A DNA stretch of 64,000 nt from Mycobacterium paragordonae (GTDB lineage: Bacteria > Actinomycetota > Actinomycetes > Mycobacteriales > Mycobacteriaceae): the NCBI RefSeq assembly GCF_003614435.1, contig NZ_CP025546.1, positions 6,200,001 through 6,264,000 of the forward strand. Direction: 5' to 3'. Position numbers and translations under genes: made by a program. Below, one piece after another: positions 1-9,547 of this stretch (the stretch's first letter is position 1; each line of letters starts with the position of its first letter). The notes under the pieces are model-generated. The model saw only the letters and a program-made list of their open reading frames with translations. It was not told the origin of the DNA and searched no databases.

Positions 1-93
1 CTCGACGATCTGCCCTCATGCGCCGAGCTGATCGAGTCGGTGGTGGCCGAGGCGATCGAGCACCTGCAGGCCGCGGCGAAGCTAGTGGAGTAG
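1..93 (+). CDS. C-terminal tail of a truncated gene, possibly ipdC
   Basis: An open frame enters from the left edge and ends at a TAG at 91-93, giving about 30 residues ending in ...AAAKLVE. The tail is helical and alanine-rich, but it is too short to identify by itself. In M. tuberculosis the gene before fdxB on the same strand is Rv3553 (ipdC, a nitronate-monooxygenase-like enzyme of HIP degradation). That assignment is positional inference only. Thirty bases separate the stop from the next start, which suggests cotranscription with fdxB. Confidence 0.4.
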   Translation, partial: LDDLPSCAELIESVVAEAIEHLQAAAKLVE

Positions 94-123
94 TTGACGC
101 GTGTCGACTAAGCTCTTCCAGCT

Positions 124-2133
124 ATGTCGACCGTCGAGCAGGCACCCGCAACCTCCGGGTCCGCCGCGCAGCATGCGCTGCCCGATCCGGGTGAAGCGGT
201 ACCCAAGCTTGCGCTGCCCACCATCGGGATCTTTCTCGCGTCGCTGACCGCCTTCGTTACCTGCACGGTCGGCTATATCAATGGCTGGTCACCGTGGTGG
301 GTGACCATTCCGGTGAACGCCGCGGTGACGTTCGTGATGTTCACCGTCGTGCACGACGCGTCGCATTACTCGATCAGCTCCGTGCGTTGGGTTAACGGGC
401 TGATGGGGCGGCTGGCCTGGCTCTTCGTCGGCCCGGTGGTCGCGTTCCCGTCGTTCGGCTACATCCACATCCAGCATCACCGGCACTCTAACGACGACGA
501 CCAGGACCCGGACACCTTCGCTTCACACGGAAAGTGGTGGCAGTTGCCGCTGCGCTGGTCGCTGGTGGAGTACTTCTACCTGCGGTACTACCTGCCGCGT
601 GCTCGCAGCCGGCCGGTGCTCGAGGTCGGCGAGACCATGGTGATGATGGCGCTGTCGCTCACCGGCCTGGTCGTGGCCATCGTCACCGGAAATTTCTGGA
701 TCCTGCTCGTCGTCTTCCTGATCCCGCAGCGCATCGGCCTGACAATCCTGGCGTGGTGGTTCGACTGGCTGCCCCATCACGGCCTGGAAGACACCCAGCG
801 CACCAACCGCTACCGCGCCACCCGCAATCGTGTCGGCGCCGAATGGCTGTTCACCCCGGTGCTGCTGTCGCAGAACTACCACCTGGTGCACCACCTGCAC
901 CCGTCGGTGCCGTTCTACCGATACCTACGGACGTGGAAACGCAACGAAGAGGCCTACCTGGAGCGCAACGCCGCCATCAACACCGTTTTTGGGCAGCAGC
1001 TGAATCCCGACGAGTATCGGGAATGGAAGGATCTCAACGGCCGGCTGTCCAAGCTGTTGCCGGTGCGGATGCCGGCCCGATCCAGTTCGCCGCATGCCGT
1101 GCTGCACCGCATCCCGGTCGCGTCCGTGGACCCCATCACCGCCGACAGCACCCTGGTCACCTTCGCCGTCCCCGAGGACCTGCAGGACGCGTTCCGGTTC
1201 GAACCAGGCCAGCACGTCACCGTAGTGAGCGGCGAAGGTGTGCGTCGCAACTACTCGATCTGCGCCCCGGCGACGCGCGCGCAGTTGCGCATTGCCGTCA
1301 AACACATTCCGGGCGGCGCTTTTTCGACGTATGTGGCCGAGCAGCTGCAGGCCGGTGACGTGCTCGAGCTGATGACCCCGACGGGTCGGTTCGGCACGCC
1401 GCTGCATCCGCTGAACCGCAAGCACTACGTCGGCCTGGTGGCCGGTAGCGGCATCACGCCGGTGCTGTCGATCCTGGCGACGACCTTGGAGATCGAAACG
1501 GAGAGCCGGTTCACGCTCATCTACGGCAACCGCACCAGGGAGTCGACGATGTTCCGCGCTGAGCTCGACCGGTTGGAGTCGCGCTACGCCGACCGGCTGG
1601 AAGTCCTGCACGTGCTGTCGGGCGAGTCGTTGCACGCTCCGGAACTGCGCGGCCGGATCGACCGCGACAAACTCAACCTGTGGCTGACCGGCGACCTGCA
1701 GCCGGACCATGTCGATGAGTGGTTCATCTGCGGCCCGATGGAGATGACGACCGCGGTGCGCGAGTCGCTGCTGGAGCACCGCGTGGACTCGGAGCGCATC
1801 CACCTGGAGCTCTTCCACGGTTTCGAAACCGGTTCTGCCGCAGAGCATTCCTACGAAAGCGCGACGGTGACGTTCAAGTTGTCCGGCAAGCAGTGGACCT
1901 ACGACCTGACCCCAGGCGACTCCATCCTCGAGGGCGCTCTGCAGGTTCGCGACGATGCGCCGTACGCCTGTATGGGCGGCGCGTGTGGCACTTGCCGGGC
2001 GAAGCTCATCGAAGGCGACGTCGAGATGGACCACAACTTCGCGCTGGGGCAGGCCGAACTGGACGCGGGTTACATCCTGACCTGTCAGTCGCACCCGACG
2101 ACGCCGTTCGTCTCGGTCGACTACGACGCCTGA
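124..2133 (+). CDS. fdxB: FdxB-like fusion: membrane desaturase, FAD/NAD reductase and 2Fe-2S ferredoxin
   Basis: This 669-residue protein joins three modules. Residues about 30-300 form a membrane fatty-acid-desaturase-type domain with hydrophobic segments and histidine boxes HDASH (77-81), HIQHHRH (115-121) and a later HHLHP. Residues about 330-560 form a ferredoxin-reductase domain with a FAD motif (RNYSIC) and an NAD-binding stretch (GSGITPVLS). The C-terminal ~90 residues are a plant-type 2Fe-2S ferredoxin with the C-x4-C-x2-C cluster CMGGACGTC and a final distal Cys. It therefore carries its own electron chain to a di-iron oxygenase or desaturase. M. tuberculosis Rv3554 (FdxB, about 685 residues) has the same position beside fadA6/kstR2. 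A steroid or HIP-pathway role is inferred from context; the substrate is unknown. Confidence 0.88.
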   Translation: MSTVEQAPATSGSAAQHALPDPGEAVPKLALPTIGIFLASLTAFVTCTVGYINGWSPWWVTIPVNAAVTFVMFTVVHDASHYSISSVRWVNGLMGRLAWLFVGPVVAFPSFGYIHIQHHRHSNDDDQDPDTFASHGKWWQLPLRWSLVEYFYLRYYLPRARSRPVLEVGETMVMMALSLTGLVVAIVTGNFWILLVVFLIPQRIGLTILAWWFDWLPHHGLEDTQRTNRYRATRNRVGAEWLFTPVLLSQNYHLVHHLHPSVPFYRYLRTWKRNEEAYLERNAAINTVFGQQLNPDEYREWKDLNGRLSKLLPVRMPARSSSPHAVLHRIPVASVDPITADSTLVTFAVPEDLQDAFRFEPGQHVTVVSGEGVRRNYSICAPATRAQLRIAVKHIPGGAFSTYVAEQLQAGDVLELMTPTGRFGTPLHPLNRKHYVGLVAGSGITPVLSILATTLEIETESRFTLIYGNRTRESTMFRAELDRLESRYADRLEVLHVLSGESLHAPELRGRIDRDKLNLWLTGDLQPDHVDEWFICGPMEMTTAVRESLLEHRVDSERIHLELFHGFETGSAAEHSYESATVTFKLSGKQWTYDLTPGDSILEGALQVRDDAPYACMGGACGTCRAKLIEGDVEMDHNFALGQAELDAGYILTCQSHPTTPFVSVDYDA

Positions 2134-2152
2134 CGGCGCTTCTCTTTCCCGC

Positions 2153-2208
2153 CGAGCGTGAATCTCACTACGCGACACGCCGATTCAGCGTCGTGAGGTT
2201 CACACTCG
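2153..2208. terminator. Intergenic hairpin, family copy 1 (bidirectional terminator)
   Basis: Imperfect inverted repeat: left arm 2153-2173, right arm 2188-2208, about 18 of 21 positions paired, with a short loop beginning GACACGCC. It lies between the convergent stops of fdxB and the DUF559 gene, so it can end transcription from both sides. Related hairpins occur at 3129-3186 and 9489-9547. Confidence 0.65.
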
Positions 2209-2213
2209 CGGGG

Positions 2214-3074
2214 TCACCAGCGCCATCCGGCAGCCTCCATTGCCGCGACGACCCGAGCGATGAACGTCGCCTCCCGGTAGCGGAGCAGGTCGTTGCTCAC
2301 CCTGACGATCGTCCACCGCAGGTCCCGCAGCGCGGAGTACCGGTCGATATCGCGGTCCCGTTGCTCCGAATCCGTCCAGTGCTGGGGGCCGTCGTATTCG
2401 ATGCCGACGCGCAACTCCTTGTAGCCCATGTCGATTCGAGCCACGAAGTCCCCGCAGTCGCCATGCACCCGGATCTGCGTCTGTGGTTTCGGTAACCCCG
2501 CGTCGATCAACGCCAATCGGGTCCGCGTCTCCTGCGGTGATTCGGCGCCTCCGTCGACCAACGGCAATATCCGGCGAAGCCGGACCAACCCGCGCGCGCC
2601 GCGATGTCCGGCAACGACGGCCTCGACATCAGCGAACTTGAGATCGGTCGCATTTACCAGAGCGTCGAGGCGCTGTACGGCGCGTAACCGATCAGCGGTC
2701 CGCCGGCCGATGTCGAAAGCCGTGCGCGCCGGGGTGGTCACCGCGATCCCGTCGACGGTCAGCACTTCGTGTGGCAACAAGGTATCGGCGTGAACGACGA
2801 TGCGCGCCGGAGGTTTTCGGTTGCTACTCACCAACTCGGCATCCAGTGACGGGCTGACCCACTTAACGCCGAGCAGAGCTGCGGCCGAGTTGCCGGCAAC
2901 CACCCCGCGCCGCCGTGACCACAACCATGCGGCCCGCGCCCGCTGATCTGCCGTCAGCTCAATACCGGCGGGGCCGTATACCCCTGGATAGATGGGCTCG
3001 TAGAGCATCCGCATGACACGCTCGGGAATGGCCCCCGCGGCCAGTGCTTCGACGCCGAGAAACGGCCAGTCCAT
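2214..3074 (-). CDS. DUF559-type protein with an AbiEi-like N-terminus
   Basis: 286 residues. The N-terminal half resembles the winged-helix, transcriptional-regulator-like region common in mycobacterial DUF559 proteins. Residues about 180-286 resemble the very-short-patch-repair/PD-(D/E)XK-like DUF559 domain: an ESPQETRTR segment, then ARIDMGYKELRVGIEYDG with acidic residues in the usual spacing, and a basic RDRDIDRYSALRDLRW helix. M. tuberculosis Rv3555c sits in the same place and has similar length. Nuclease activity is not demonstrated for this group, and no obvious partner gene adjoins it. It is convergent to fdxB and downstream of fadA6, separated from each by a hairpin. Confidence 0.75.
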   Translation of the reverse strand: MDWPFLGVEALAAGAIPERVMRMLYEPIYPGVYGPAGIELTADQRARAAWLWSRRRGVVAGNSAAALLGVKWVSPSLDAELVSSNRKPPARIVVHADTLLPHEVLTVDGIAVTTPARTAFDIGRRTADRLRAVQRLDALVNATDLKFADVEAVVAGHRGARGLVRLRRILPLVDGGAESPQETRTRLALIDAGLPKPQTQIRVHGDCGDFVARIDMGYKELRVGIEYDGPQHWTDSEQRDRDIDRYSALRDLRWTIVRVSNDLLRYREATFIARVVAAMEAAGWRW

Positions 3075-3128
3075 CCGCGGATGCTGTCACCTCAGCGCGA
3101 GTGCTGCCGTCCGCCATCCCCACCCCCG

Positions 3129-3186
3129 CCGAGAGTGAATCGCACGACGGGACACGCCGACGACGCGTCGGGAGAGTCACGCTCGG
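3129..3186. terminator. Intergenic hairpin, family copy 2
   Basis: Imperfect inverted repeat with arms 3129-3149 and 3166-3186 (about 16 of 21 positions paired) and the shared GACACGCC at the start of the loop. It lies just beyond the fadA6 stop codon (minus strand), the expected place for a terminator of the kstR2-fadA6 transcript. Confidence 0.6.
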
Positions 3187-3202
3187 CGGACCAAGAGCAG
3201 AA

Positions 3203-4372
3203 CTAGAGCCGCTCGATGATGGTCACGTTCGCGGTGCCGCCGCCCTCACACATCGTCTGCAGCCCGTAACGACCGCCGATGCGCTCCAAGGTATTCAGCA
3301 TGGTGGTGAACAACTTCGCGCCAGTGGCGCCCAGCGGGTGCCCGAGTGCGATCGCGCCGCCGTTGGGATTGACCTTCTCCGGGTCGGCCTTGATCTCCTT
3401 GAGCCAGGCCATCACGACCGGCGCAAATGCCTCGTTGATCTCGACGGTGTCGATGTCGTCGATGGACAGTCCCGTCTTCTCCAGCGCGTACCGGGTAGCC
3501 GGGATGGGCCCGGTCAGCATGAACACCGGATCGGCGCCGCGGGTACTGATGTGGTGGATGCGGGCGCGCGGCGTCAGACCGTGGTCTTTGACGCCCTGCT
3601 CGGACGCGAGCAACACCGCGGAGGCGCCGTCAGAAATCTGGCTAGCCATCGCCGCGGTCAACCGGCCGCCCTCGACCAGCGTCTTCAATCCGGCCATCTT
3701 CTCCAGCGACGACTCCCGCGGGCCTTCGTCCACCCGGAACGGGCCGGTTTCGGTTTCGACGCTGAGGATCTCGTTGTCGAAGTTGCCGCCCCGGATCGCC
3801 GCGAACGCCCGCTCGTGGCTGGTCAGCGAGTACTGCTCCATCTCCTCACGCGACAGGTTCCACTTCTCGGCAATCAGCTCCGAGCCGCGGAACTGGGAGA
3901 TCTCCTGGTCGCCGTACCGGTGTAGCCACTGCTTGGATTCGTTTGTGGGAGAGGTAAATCCGAACTGTTCGCCGACGGTCATCGCCGACGAGATCGGGAT
4001 CTGGCTCATGTTCTGCATGCCGCCCGCCACGATCAGATCCGCGGTACCCGACATGACCGCTTGCGCGCCAAAGGAAATGGCCTGCTGACTGGACCCGCAT
4101 TGCCGGTCGACGGTGACACCCGGCACCTCTTCCGGATAACCGGCGGCCAGCCAGGACAGGCGGGCGATGTTGCCGGCCTGCCCGCCGATCGCGTCGACGC
4201 ACCCGGCTATCACATCGTCGACAGCCGCCGGGTCCACGTCCACCCGGTCCAGCAGTCCGCGCCACCCGAGGGCGCCGAGGTCGACCGGATGAATTCCGGC
4301 CAACCCGCCGCCACGCTTGCCAACCGCGGTACGCACGGCGTCAATGACGTACGCCTCGGAAAACCCAGCCAT
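3203..4372 (-). CDS. fadA6: Acetyl-CoA acetyltransferase-type thiolase FadA6
   Basis: 389-residue thiolase. The active-site nucleophile Cys is in RQCGSSQQA, the catalytic His in GHPLGATGAK, and the second Cys in CEGGGTA, so all three catalytic positions are present. The start was set at ATG 4372 (MAGFSEAYV) because the upstream extension is not thiolase-like and would run back into kstR2. It begins two bases after the kstR2 stop, so the two genes form one transcription unit. The M. tuberculosis orthologue by position (Rv3556c) performs thiolytic cleavage in degradation of the C/D-ring HIP intermediate of cholesterol. Control by KstR2 is inferred from the operator upstream of kstR2. Confidence 0.92.
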   Translation of the reverse strand: MAGFSEAYVIDAVRTAVGKRGGGLAGIHPVDLGALGWRGLLDRVDVDPAAVDDVIAGCVDAIGGQAGNIARLSWLAAGYPEEVPGVTVDRQCGSSQQAISFGAQAVMSGTADLIVAGGMQNMSQIPISSAMTVGEQFGFTSPTNESKQWLHRYGDQEISQFRGSELIAEKWNLSREEMEQYSLTSHERAFAAIRGGNFDNEILSVETETGPFRVDEGPRESSLEKMAGLKTLVEGGRLTAAMASQISDGASAVLLASEQGVKDHGLTPRARIHHISTRGADPVFMLTGPIPATRYALEKTGLSIDDIDTVEINEAFAPVVMAWLKEIKADPEKVNPNGGAIALGHPLGATGAKLFTTMLNTLERIGGRYGLQTMCEGGGTANVTIIERL

Positions 4373-4374
4373 GT

Positions 4375-4977
4375 TCAGACTCCTTCTTTCGCGATTCCGC
4401 CAAGAACAATGGCGAGATATTTCTGACCGACCTGCTGTGCGGTAAGCGGTCCGCCGGGTTGATACCAGCGCACCGAAACCCACGTGGTGTCACGGATGAA
4501 GCGATACACCAGGTCGACGTCCAAGTCGGGCTGGAAGTAACCCTCCTCGACGCCCTGGTTCAGCAGGTCGTGCCACATCCTGCGCTGCTGCTTGTTGCGT
4601 TCGTCGATGTAGGAGAATCGGGCCTGCGTCGAGAGTCGTTGGGCCTCATCCTGATAGATGACGACTTGGGCGTGCCGGTGCTCGATGGCCTCGAACGACG
4701 CCATGAAGAGGCCCTTGAGTCGCTCGAGGGGGTTCGGTTCGCTGTCGACGATCTCCCGGTAGCGCGCGAACAGCCAGTCCAGGAACTCGCGCAGCAACTC
4801 GTCGACCATCTCCTCTTTGGAAGCGAAGTGGTGGTAGAGACTGCCAGACAGGATGCCGGCACCGTCGGCGATGTCGCGCACGGTCGTTGCGCGTAAGCCG
4901 CGTTCGGCGAACATCACCGCGGCGAGTCCCAATAACTCGTCTCGACGACTATTAGCCTGACCGGCCACACGCTCCAC
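4375..4977 (-). CDS. kstR2: TetR-family repressor KstR2
   Basis: 200 residues from a GTG start, the length of M. tuberculosis Rv3557c. The N-terminal helix-turn-helix spans about residues 10-56 (RDELLGLAAVMFAERGL, then TTVRDIADGAGILSGSLYHHF); the rest is the helical ligand-binding and dimer domain. The known family member represses the HIP-catabolic genes and is released by HIP-CoA, the product of FadD3. A CAAGCGCTTG palindrome lies 18 bases upstream, which fits autoregulation. Its unit continues into fadA6. Confidence 0.92.
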   Translation of the reverse strand: MERVAGQANSRRDELLGLAAVMFAERGLRATTVRDIADGAGILSGSLYHHFASKEEMVDELLREFLDWLFARYREIVDSEPNPLERLKGLFMASFEAIEHRHAQVVIYQDEAQRLSTQARFSYIDERNKQQRRMWHDLLNQGVEEGYFQPDLDVDLVYRFIRDTTWVSVRWYQPGGPLTAQQVGQKYLAIVLGGIAKEGV

Positions 4978-4994
4978 GTGATCAGGGTATCAAC

Positions 4995-5004
4995 CAAGCG
5001 CTTG
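4995..5004. promoter_or_regulatory. KstR2 operator upstream of kstR2-fadA6
   Basis: Perfect 10-base palindrome CAAGCGCTTG within ACCAAGCGCTTGCT. It matches the described KstR2 motif (CAAG, two free bases, CTTG) and is placed just upstream of the kstR2 GTG. A second such site is at 15338-15347. Confidence 0.75.
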
Positions 5005-5038
5005 CTCGGCCAATGGTGGTCGCCCGCGAATGGACGTC

Positions 5039-5293
5039 GGCATCGGGAACAGCGAATTCGATAACGCAGGTGCGGACAATACCGGGGTCGCAACACAAGC
5101 CAGGTCATTAACGGGCGGCGGGAACTCGGGCAGCTGGACACGCGCCGCGGGACACCGGTTAGGTCAATACAGACTTGTGAAACTCGGATGACGTCAACAC
5201 CAGGTATGCCTCACGAAGAGGGGCACCACCAATTCGGGCATTAACAACACTGGCGACCGCTTCAGCCTCACCCAACTGCTGCAGAGGCTTTGA
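5039..5293 (+). pseudogene. Relic of a PPE-MPTR gene tail
   Basis: One frame encodes degraded pentapeptide-repeat protein: GIGNSEFDNAGADNTG near 5039, GGGNSGSW further on, then [15 protein letters not shown] leading to a natural-looking C-terminus (QLLQRL, stop at 5291). A TGA at 5189-5191 interrupts it, and no PPE N-terminal domain precedes it. It is therefore the remaining 3' end of a further PPE-MPTR gene, 5' of the intact copies and in the same orientation. Confidence 0.7.
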
Positions 5294-5374
5294 ATTCATT
5301 TGGCGCCGTCCCCCTCCCGAGCTGGCGCTTTGCGATCCGCCGGCCAACTGCAGGACAGCGCCTGAACTCGCGGA

Positions 5375-5504
5375 ACGCGCACTCCCAGAGAAATCGCAAA
5401 ACTTTCAGCAAAAACGACACATGTTCAACAGAGGCGTCGTATCGTCTGTCGCGTCGGGTAAGGCGCCGTCACACATGGCGGGGTTAATGGAGGTCAGCGC
5501 GGTG
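5375..5504 (+). repeat. Duplicated promoter segment of PPE gene A (partner at 10076-10208)
   Basis: The sequence before the first PPE gene is nearly repeated before the third. Shared blocks include a run of GTATCGTCTGTCGCGTCGGG and GGGGTTAATGGAGGTCA, the latter holding the ribosome binding site GGAGG eight bases before GTG. Similarity fades upstream of about 5375 and 10076. Both genes probably keep the same promoter. Confidence 0.7.
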
Positions 5505-7379
5505 AACTTTTCGGTTCTTCCCCCAGAGATCAACTCTTTGCGGATGTTTCTCGGCGCTGGGTCAGCGCCCATGCTCGAGGCCTCTGCGGCCTGGTCGGGC
5601 CTAGCCGAAGAATTGGGCTCGGCTGCAGACTCTTTCTCCTCGGTGACCACGAACCTGGCCGGGCAAGCCTGGCAGGGGCCGGCGGCCCAGGCAATGGCGC
5701 GGGCAGCGCGTCCGTACGCCGACTTCCTGCGGGCCGCGTCCGTCCGCGCTACGACCGCCTCGTCTGGTGCGAAATCGGTGGCCAGCATATTCGAGGCGGC
5801 CAAGGCCGCGACCGTTCATCCGGAGGTCATCGCGGCCAATCGGCAAGCCTTCGTGCAGGCCGTCCGCACCAATATCTTCGGATTCAACGCGCCGTTCATC
5901 GCCGCCGCTGAGGCTGCCTACGAGGAATTCTGGGCGACCGACGTAGCCGCCATGGTCGGCTACCACGGTGGAGCATCGACGGTTGCGGCGCAGCTGTCGT
6001 CATGGGCTCAGACCGTTCAGAACCTGCCGGGTCTCGGGCAGCTTCTCGGCGGCGCACCTGCCGCAGCCGCGACGGCCGCCCCCGGCGACCCCAACCTGGG
6101 CCTCGGCAACAAGGGTGGCGGCAATATCGGTAGCGGCAACAACAGCGGCACCGGTGGCGGCAACATCGGTAACGGCAACAGCGGCAGCGGCAACTTCGGC
6201 AGCGGCAACACCGGCACCAGCAACATCGGCCTCGGAAACAAAGGCACCAACAACTTCGGCCTAGGAAACAACGGCGTCAACAATGTCGGCTTCGGAAATG
6301 CCGGCGGCACGACTAGCACACGCGGCAGCGTGGGCTTCGGTAACGCCGGCAATGGCAACTTCGGAGCGGGCAACACCGGCAACAACAACATTGGCGGTGG
6401 CAACACCGGTGATAACAACATCGGCTTCGGACTCACCGGCAATAAATTGGTCGGTGTCGGCGGTGCGTACTACGACACGGTTGCCGGCGCGTTCCACTTC
6501 GACAACCCATTCGCCAACGGCAACATCGGCTTCGGGAACTCGGGCCACGGCAACATCGGCTTCTTCAACTCCGGTGACGGAAACCTCGGCATCTTCGGCT
6601 CGGGCGCCCACGCGGGTGGTTCTCTCAATCCCGACTTCGGCAAGCTCCAGGGCCTCGGCATTGGAAACTCCGGCTTCGGCAACATTGGCATCGGTAACAC
6701 CGGCAGCGGAAACTTCGGCTTTGGGGACTCCGGTACGTTGAACACCGGCTTCGGGAACTCGGGCGACTTGAACACCGGCGGCGGCAATTCCGGCGGCAGC
6801 ATCCTCAACAGCTTGCTCGGCCCGACAAACCCACAACCAGGAAATACGGGCTTCGGGAACTCCGGGTTTGGCAACACTGGCTTTGGGAATGCCGGCAACC
6901 TGAATACCGGTTTCTTCAACGCCGGCAACGTCAACACCGGCCTCTTCAACTCGGGCAATGTGAATACGGGCTTCAATATCAGCACCGACTCCGGCCTTAC
7001 GCACTCCGGGTTCAATACCGTCGGCAACAATGTCTCAGGCTTCAACAACTCGGCGAGCGGAGCGGTCGGGGCGTTACCACCGCTGGGTGTGAACGGCAAT
7101 ATCTCGGGCTTCAACAACACGGCCGTCGGCGCCACCAACCCGGCGGGGGTATCTGTCGCCGGCGGACTGTCGGGCTTCTTCAACAGCGCCAGCGGCGCCA
7201 ACAACCCCGCGGCTGGCATTATCTTGAACGGTTTGATGTCGGGCTTCTTCAACCAGGGCGTTACGGCTGCGGTTCAGGGCTTCCCGTCCGGAGTCTTGGC
7301 CGGTGTTGGCTCAGGCTTGTTGAACGCCAACACCTTCTTCTCGGCCGTGTTCAACCTCCAGAAGGCACTCGACAGCTAG
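5502..7379 (+). CDS. PPE family protein, MPTR subclass (copy A)
   Basis: 625 residues from GTG 5502, chosen because [11 protein letters not shown] follows it directly and GGAGG lies eight bases before. Residues 1-180 form the PPE domain, with the PPE motif near residue 7, a WxG-type turn (AWQGPA) and the helical hairpin that binds a PE partner. The rest is pentapeptide repeats of the N-x-G-x-G-N type, ending in a non-repetitive tail. Such proteins are exported by ESX-5 in slow growers. M. tuberculosis has a single PPE gene (PPE64, Rv3558) at this place. The PPE domain is almost identical to that of the gene at 10206, which suggests recent duplication or gene conversion. No PE gene is adjacent. 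Confidence 0.9.
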   Translation: MNFSVLPPEINSLRMFLGAGSAPMLEASAAWSGLAEELGSAADSFSSVTTNLAGQAWQGPAAQAMARAARPYADFLRAASVRATTASSGAKSVASIFEAAKAATVHPEVIAANRQAFVQAVRTNIFGFNAPFIAAAEAAYEEFWATDVAAMVGYHGGASTVAAQLSSWAQTVQNLPGLGQLLGGAPAAAATAAPGDPNLGLGNKGGGNIGSGNNSGTGGGNIGNGNSGSGNFGSGNTGTSNIGLGNKGTNNFGLGNNGVNNVGFGNAGGTTSTRGSVGFGNAGNGNFGAGNTGNNNIGGGNTGDNNIGFGLTGNKLVGVGGAYYDTVAGAFHFDNPFANGNIGFGNSGHGNIGFFNSGDGNLGIFGSGAHAGGSLNPDFGKLQGLGIGNSGFGNIGIGNTGSGNFGFGDSGTLNTGFGNSGDLNTGGGNSGGSILNSLLGPTNPQPGNTGFGNSGFGNTGFGNAGNLNTGFFNAGNVNTGLFNSGNVNTGFNISTDSGLTHSGFNTVGNNVSGFNNSASGAVGALPPLGVNGNISGFNNTAVGATNPAGVSVAGGLSGFFNSASGANNPAAGIILNGLMSGFFNQGVTAAVQGFPSGVLAGVGSGLLNANTFFSAVFNLQKALDS

Positions 7380-7462
7380 ACAGTTCGCGGGCTCTGACTC
7401 GACTTCCCCGTTCGGGTAAGCGACGTCGTCGCGAGCCGAGGACTGCAACTTCGCGTGCCACG

Positions 7463-7499
7463 GCGATGGTCCGACCGACAGTGTTGGTCGGACCATCGC
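7463..7499 (+). terminator. Strong hairpin after PPE copy A
   Basis: Perfect 14-base inverted repeat: GCGATGGTCCGACC at 7463-7476 and its complement at 7486-7499, with a nine-base loop. It lies 83 bases after the stop codon. There is no long T-run, as is usual for mycobacterial terminators. Confidence 0.65.
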
Positions 7500-7828
7500 T
7501 GCGTCAATTTGCGCTAGCGCTATCCCCACAGACAAAATCGCGGGTCACCTAGCTGACGGCCCGGCCATGATCGGCGCATGCCTGCCGCAGCATCGCTGCA
7601 AGAGCATCTGTTGACGAACCTGGACTTGTCGACAGCACTGGGAGCACTGGGAGTCTGCGTTCCACCGCCCTGAGCAGTCTCGCCAACCCCTTGCCACCTG
7701 CGCCAATTAATTAGCCAAACAAAAGTTTTCTGAAATGCCATGTGGCATAGCCACAGTCACCGTAGTGTCTGGGGGAGCTTGCGCGACAGCGGTCATGGGG
7801 GGCCGCCGCGAATCAATCTGGGGGACGT
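7500..7828 (+). promoter_or_regulatory. Intergenic region before PPE copy B, no gene seen
   Basis: About 330 bases without a convincing coding frame. It holds an AT-richer stretch near 7706-7745 and a short direct repeat (ACTGGGAGC / ACTGGGAGT near 7638-7655). It differs from the duplicated promoter of copies A and C, so copy B probably has its own promoter. GGGGGAC lies just before the GTG at 7829. Confidence 0.4.
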
Positions 7829-9475
7829 GTGTCGAACTTTGCGGTGCTGCCGCCTGAGGTCAATTCGTTGCGGATGTTCATCGGTGCCGGCTCGGCCCCG
7901 ATGCTCGAAGCAGCGACCGCGTGGGCCGGTCTGGCCGATGAGTTGGCGACGGCCGCCGAGTCTTTTTCAGCGGTCACCTCCGGACTGGCCGGTCAGGCGT
8001 GGCAAGGCCCGGCTGCCGCAGCCATGAGTGCGGCCGCGGCACCGTACGCCGGGTTTCTCGATGCCGCGTCGGCGAAGGCGCTGCTTGCCTCCAGCCAAGC
8101 CAAAGCTGTGGCAAGCACTTTCGAGACGGCCCGAGCGGCCACGATCCACCCGCTCGCAGTGGAGGCCAATCGGAATGCGTTCGTGCAACTGGTGCGCTCG
8201 AATTTCCTGGGGCTCAACGCGCCGGCGATCGCGGCTGCCGAAAGCATTTACGAGGAGATGTGGGCCGCCGACGTCTCGGCGATGACCGGCTACCACACCG
8301 GCGCGTCGGCAGCGGTCGTCGATCTGATCCCGATTCCGGCTGGGCTGCAACAACTTATCAACACGCTGCCGAATCTGGGCCTCGGCAATATCGGCAACGC
8401 GAACCTCGGCGGCGGCAATGTCGGGGGTGGCAATGTCGGCAACGGCAACCTCGGCAGCTCCAACCTGGGCGGCGGAAACAACGGCAGCAAGAACATCGGC
8501 AGCGGCAACGTCGGCGATGGCAACATCGGCGGCGGTAACTTCGGCCAGAACAACATCGGCTTTGGAAACAGCGGCCTGGGCAACGGGTTTCGCTTCGCCG
8601 GCGATGGCGACAACAACATCGGCTTCGGCAACAGCGGCAACCGCAACTTCGGCCTGGGCAACAGCGGGGACCGAAACCTGGGTGGCGGCAACACCGGCAA
8701 CAACAACATCGGTTTCGGCCTCACCGGCGACAACCTGCTCGGCTTCGGCAACGCCTACCTCGACCGCTCCACCGGACAGTTCGTCTTCAGTGGACTGAAT
8801 TCCGGCAGTGGCAACATCGGCCTGTTCAACTCCGGCACCAACAATATCGGCTTCTTCAACTCCGGCGACGGCAACCTCGGCCTCTTCAGTTCCGGCTCAA
8901 ACCCTTTTGCGCCCGGCAGCCTCAACAACCTGGGCCTGGGCAATTCCGGCGCCGGCAACCTCGGGCTGTTCAATGCGGCGCAGGGCAACACCGGGTTCGG
9001 CAACGGAGGCAGCGTGAACACCGGGTTCGCGAACGGTGGCAGCGTCAACACCGGCTTCGGGAACGCGGGCAGCTGGAACACAGGGTGGGACAACTCGGGC
9101 TTGGCCAATACCGGAACCGGAAACTCGGGTGACTCGAATACCGGGCTCTGGAACGCCGGTGGCGAGAACACCGGTTTCGGCGCGACCACCGACAGCGGCG
9201 CCACCGGCTCCGGCTTCTTCAACGCAGGCGAGGGCACGTCGGGATTCTTCAACTCCGCCAGCGGTCCCGGAAGCGGTTTCCTGTCCGGCATCGGGAACAG
9301 CGCCAGCGGTTCGCCGGAGGTCAACGGTCGCGGCTCGGGCTTCTTCAACTTCGGCCTGCCCACCCCCGCGAGCCCCGATCCGCTGGACGGCGTCTTCAGC
9401 GGCTTCAACTCCGGCCTGCTCAACTTCGGTGCCAACCTGTCCGGAATCTTCAGCCTCGGCCGGCTGCTGGGCTAG
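7829..9475 (+). CDS. PPE family protein, MPTR subclass (copy B)
   Basis: 548 residues from GTG 7829 ([16 protein letters not shown]). The PPE domain covers about residues 1-180, and pentapeptide repeats (LGLGN, NIGSGN, NTGFGN types) follow to a short tail. The domain is clearly related to copies A and C but much more divergent: FIGAG for FLGAG, and many changes in the ELATAAES region. It is therefore an older duplicate. Its length is close to that of M. tuberculosis PPE64 (552 residues). Export by ESX-5 is expected from the family. It is followed by a family hairpin and a decayed gene on the opposite strand. Confidence 0.9.
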   Translation: MSNFAVLPPEVNSLRMFIGAGSAPMLEAATAWAGLADELATAAESFSAVTSGLAGQAWQGPAAAAMSAAAAPYAGFLDAASAKALLASSQAKAVASTFETARAATIHPLAVEANRNAFVQLVRSNFLGLNAPAIAAAESIYEEMWAADVSAMTGYHTGASAAVVDLIPIPAGLQQLINTLPNLGLGNIGNANLGGGNVGGGNVGNGNLGSSNLGGGNNGSKNIGSGNVGDGNIGGGNFGQNNIGFGNSGLGNGFRFAGDGDNNIGFGNSGNRNFGLGNSGDRNLGGGNTGNNNIGFGLTGDNLLGFGNAYLDRSTGQFVFSGLNSGSGNIGLFNSGTNNIGFFNSGDGNLGLFSSGSNPFAPGSLNNLGLGNSGAGNLGLFNAAQGNTGFGNGGSVNTGFANGGSVNTGFGNAGSWNTGWDNSGLANTGTGNSGDSNTGLWNAGGENTGFGATTDSGATGSGFFNAGEGTSGFFNSASGPGSGFLSGIGNSASGSPEVNGRGSGFFNFGLPTPASPDPLDGVFSGFNSGLLNFGANLSGIFSLGRLLG

Positions 9476-9488
9476 CCATCCAGACCTG

Positions 9489-9547
9489 CCGACTGTGAAA
9501 TCCACGACGCGACACGCCAATTGGCTGTCGTGAGGTTCACGCTCGGC
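9489..9547. terminator. Intergenic hairpin, family copy 3
   Basis: Imperfect inverted repeat with arms 9489-9509 and 9527-9547 (about 16 of 21 positions paired) and the shared GACACGCC after the left arm. It begins 14 bases after the stop of PPE copy B and probably ends that transcript. Confidence 0.6.

Noticed and set aside
6080..7000. Regular spaced repeats resembling a CRISPR or minisatellite array
   Set aside because: The periodicity is the codon pattern of pentapeptide repeats in a PPE-MPTR protein; spacers and direct repeats of constant length are absent.
6261..9520. Long opposite-strand and alternative frames across the PPE genes
   Set aside because: They mirror the repetitive GC-rich PPE coding sequence, have Ala/Pro/Arg-biased composition and no ribosome binding sites.
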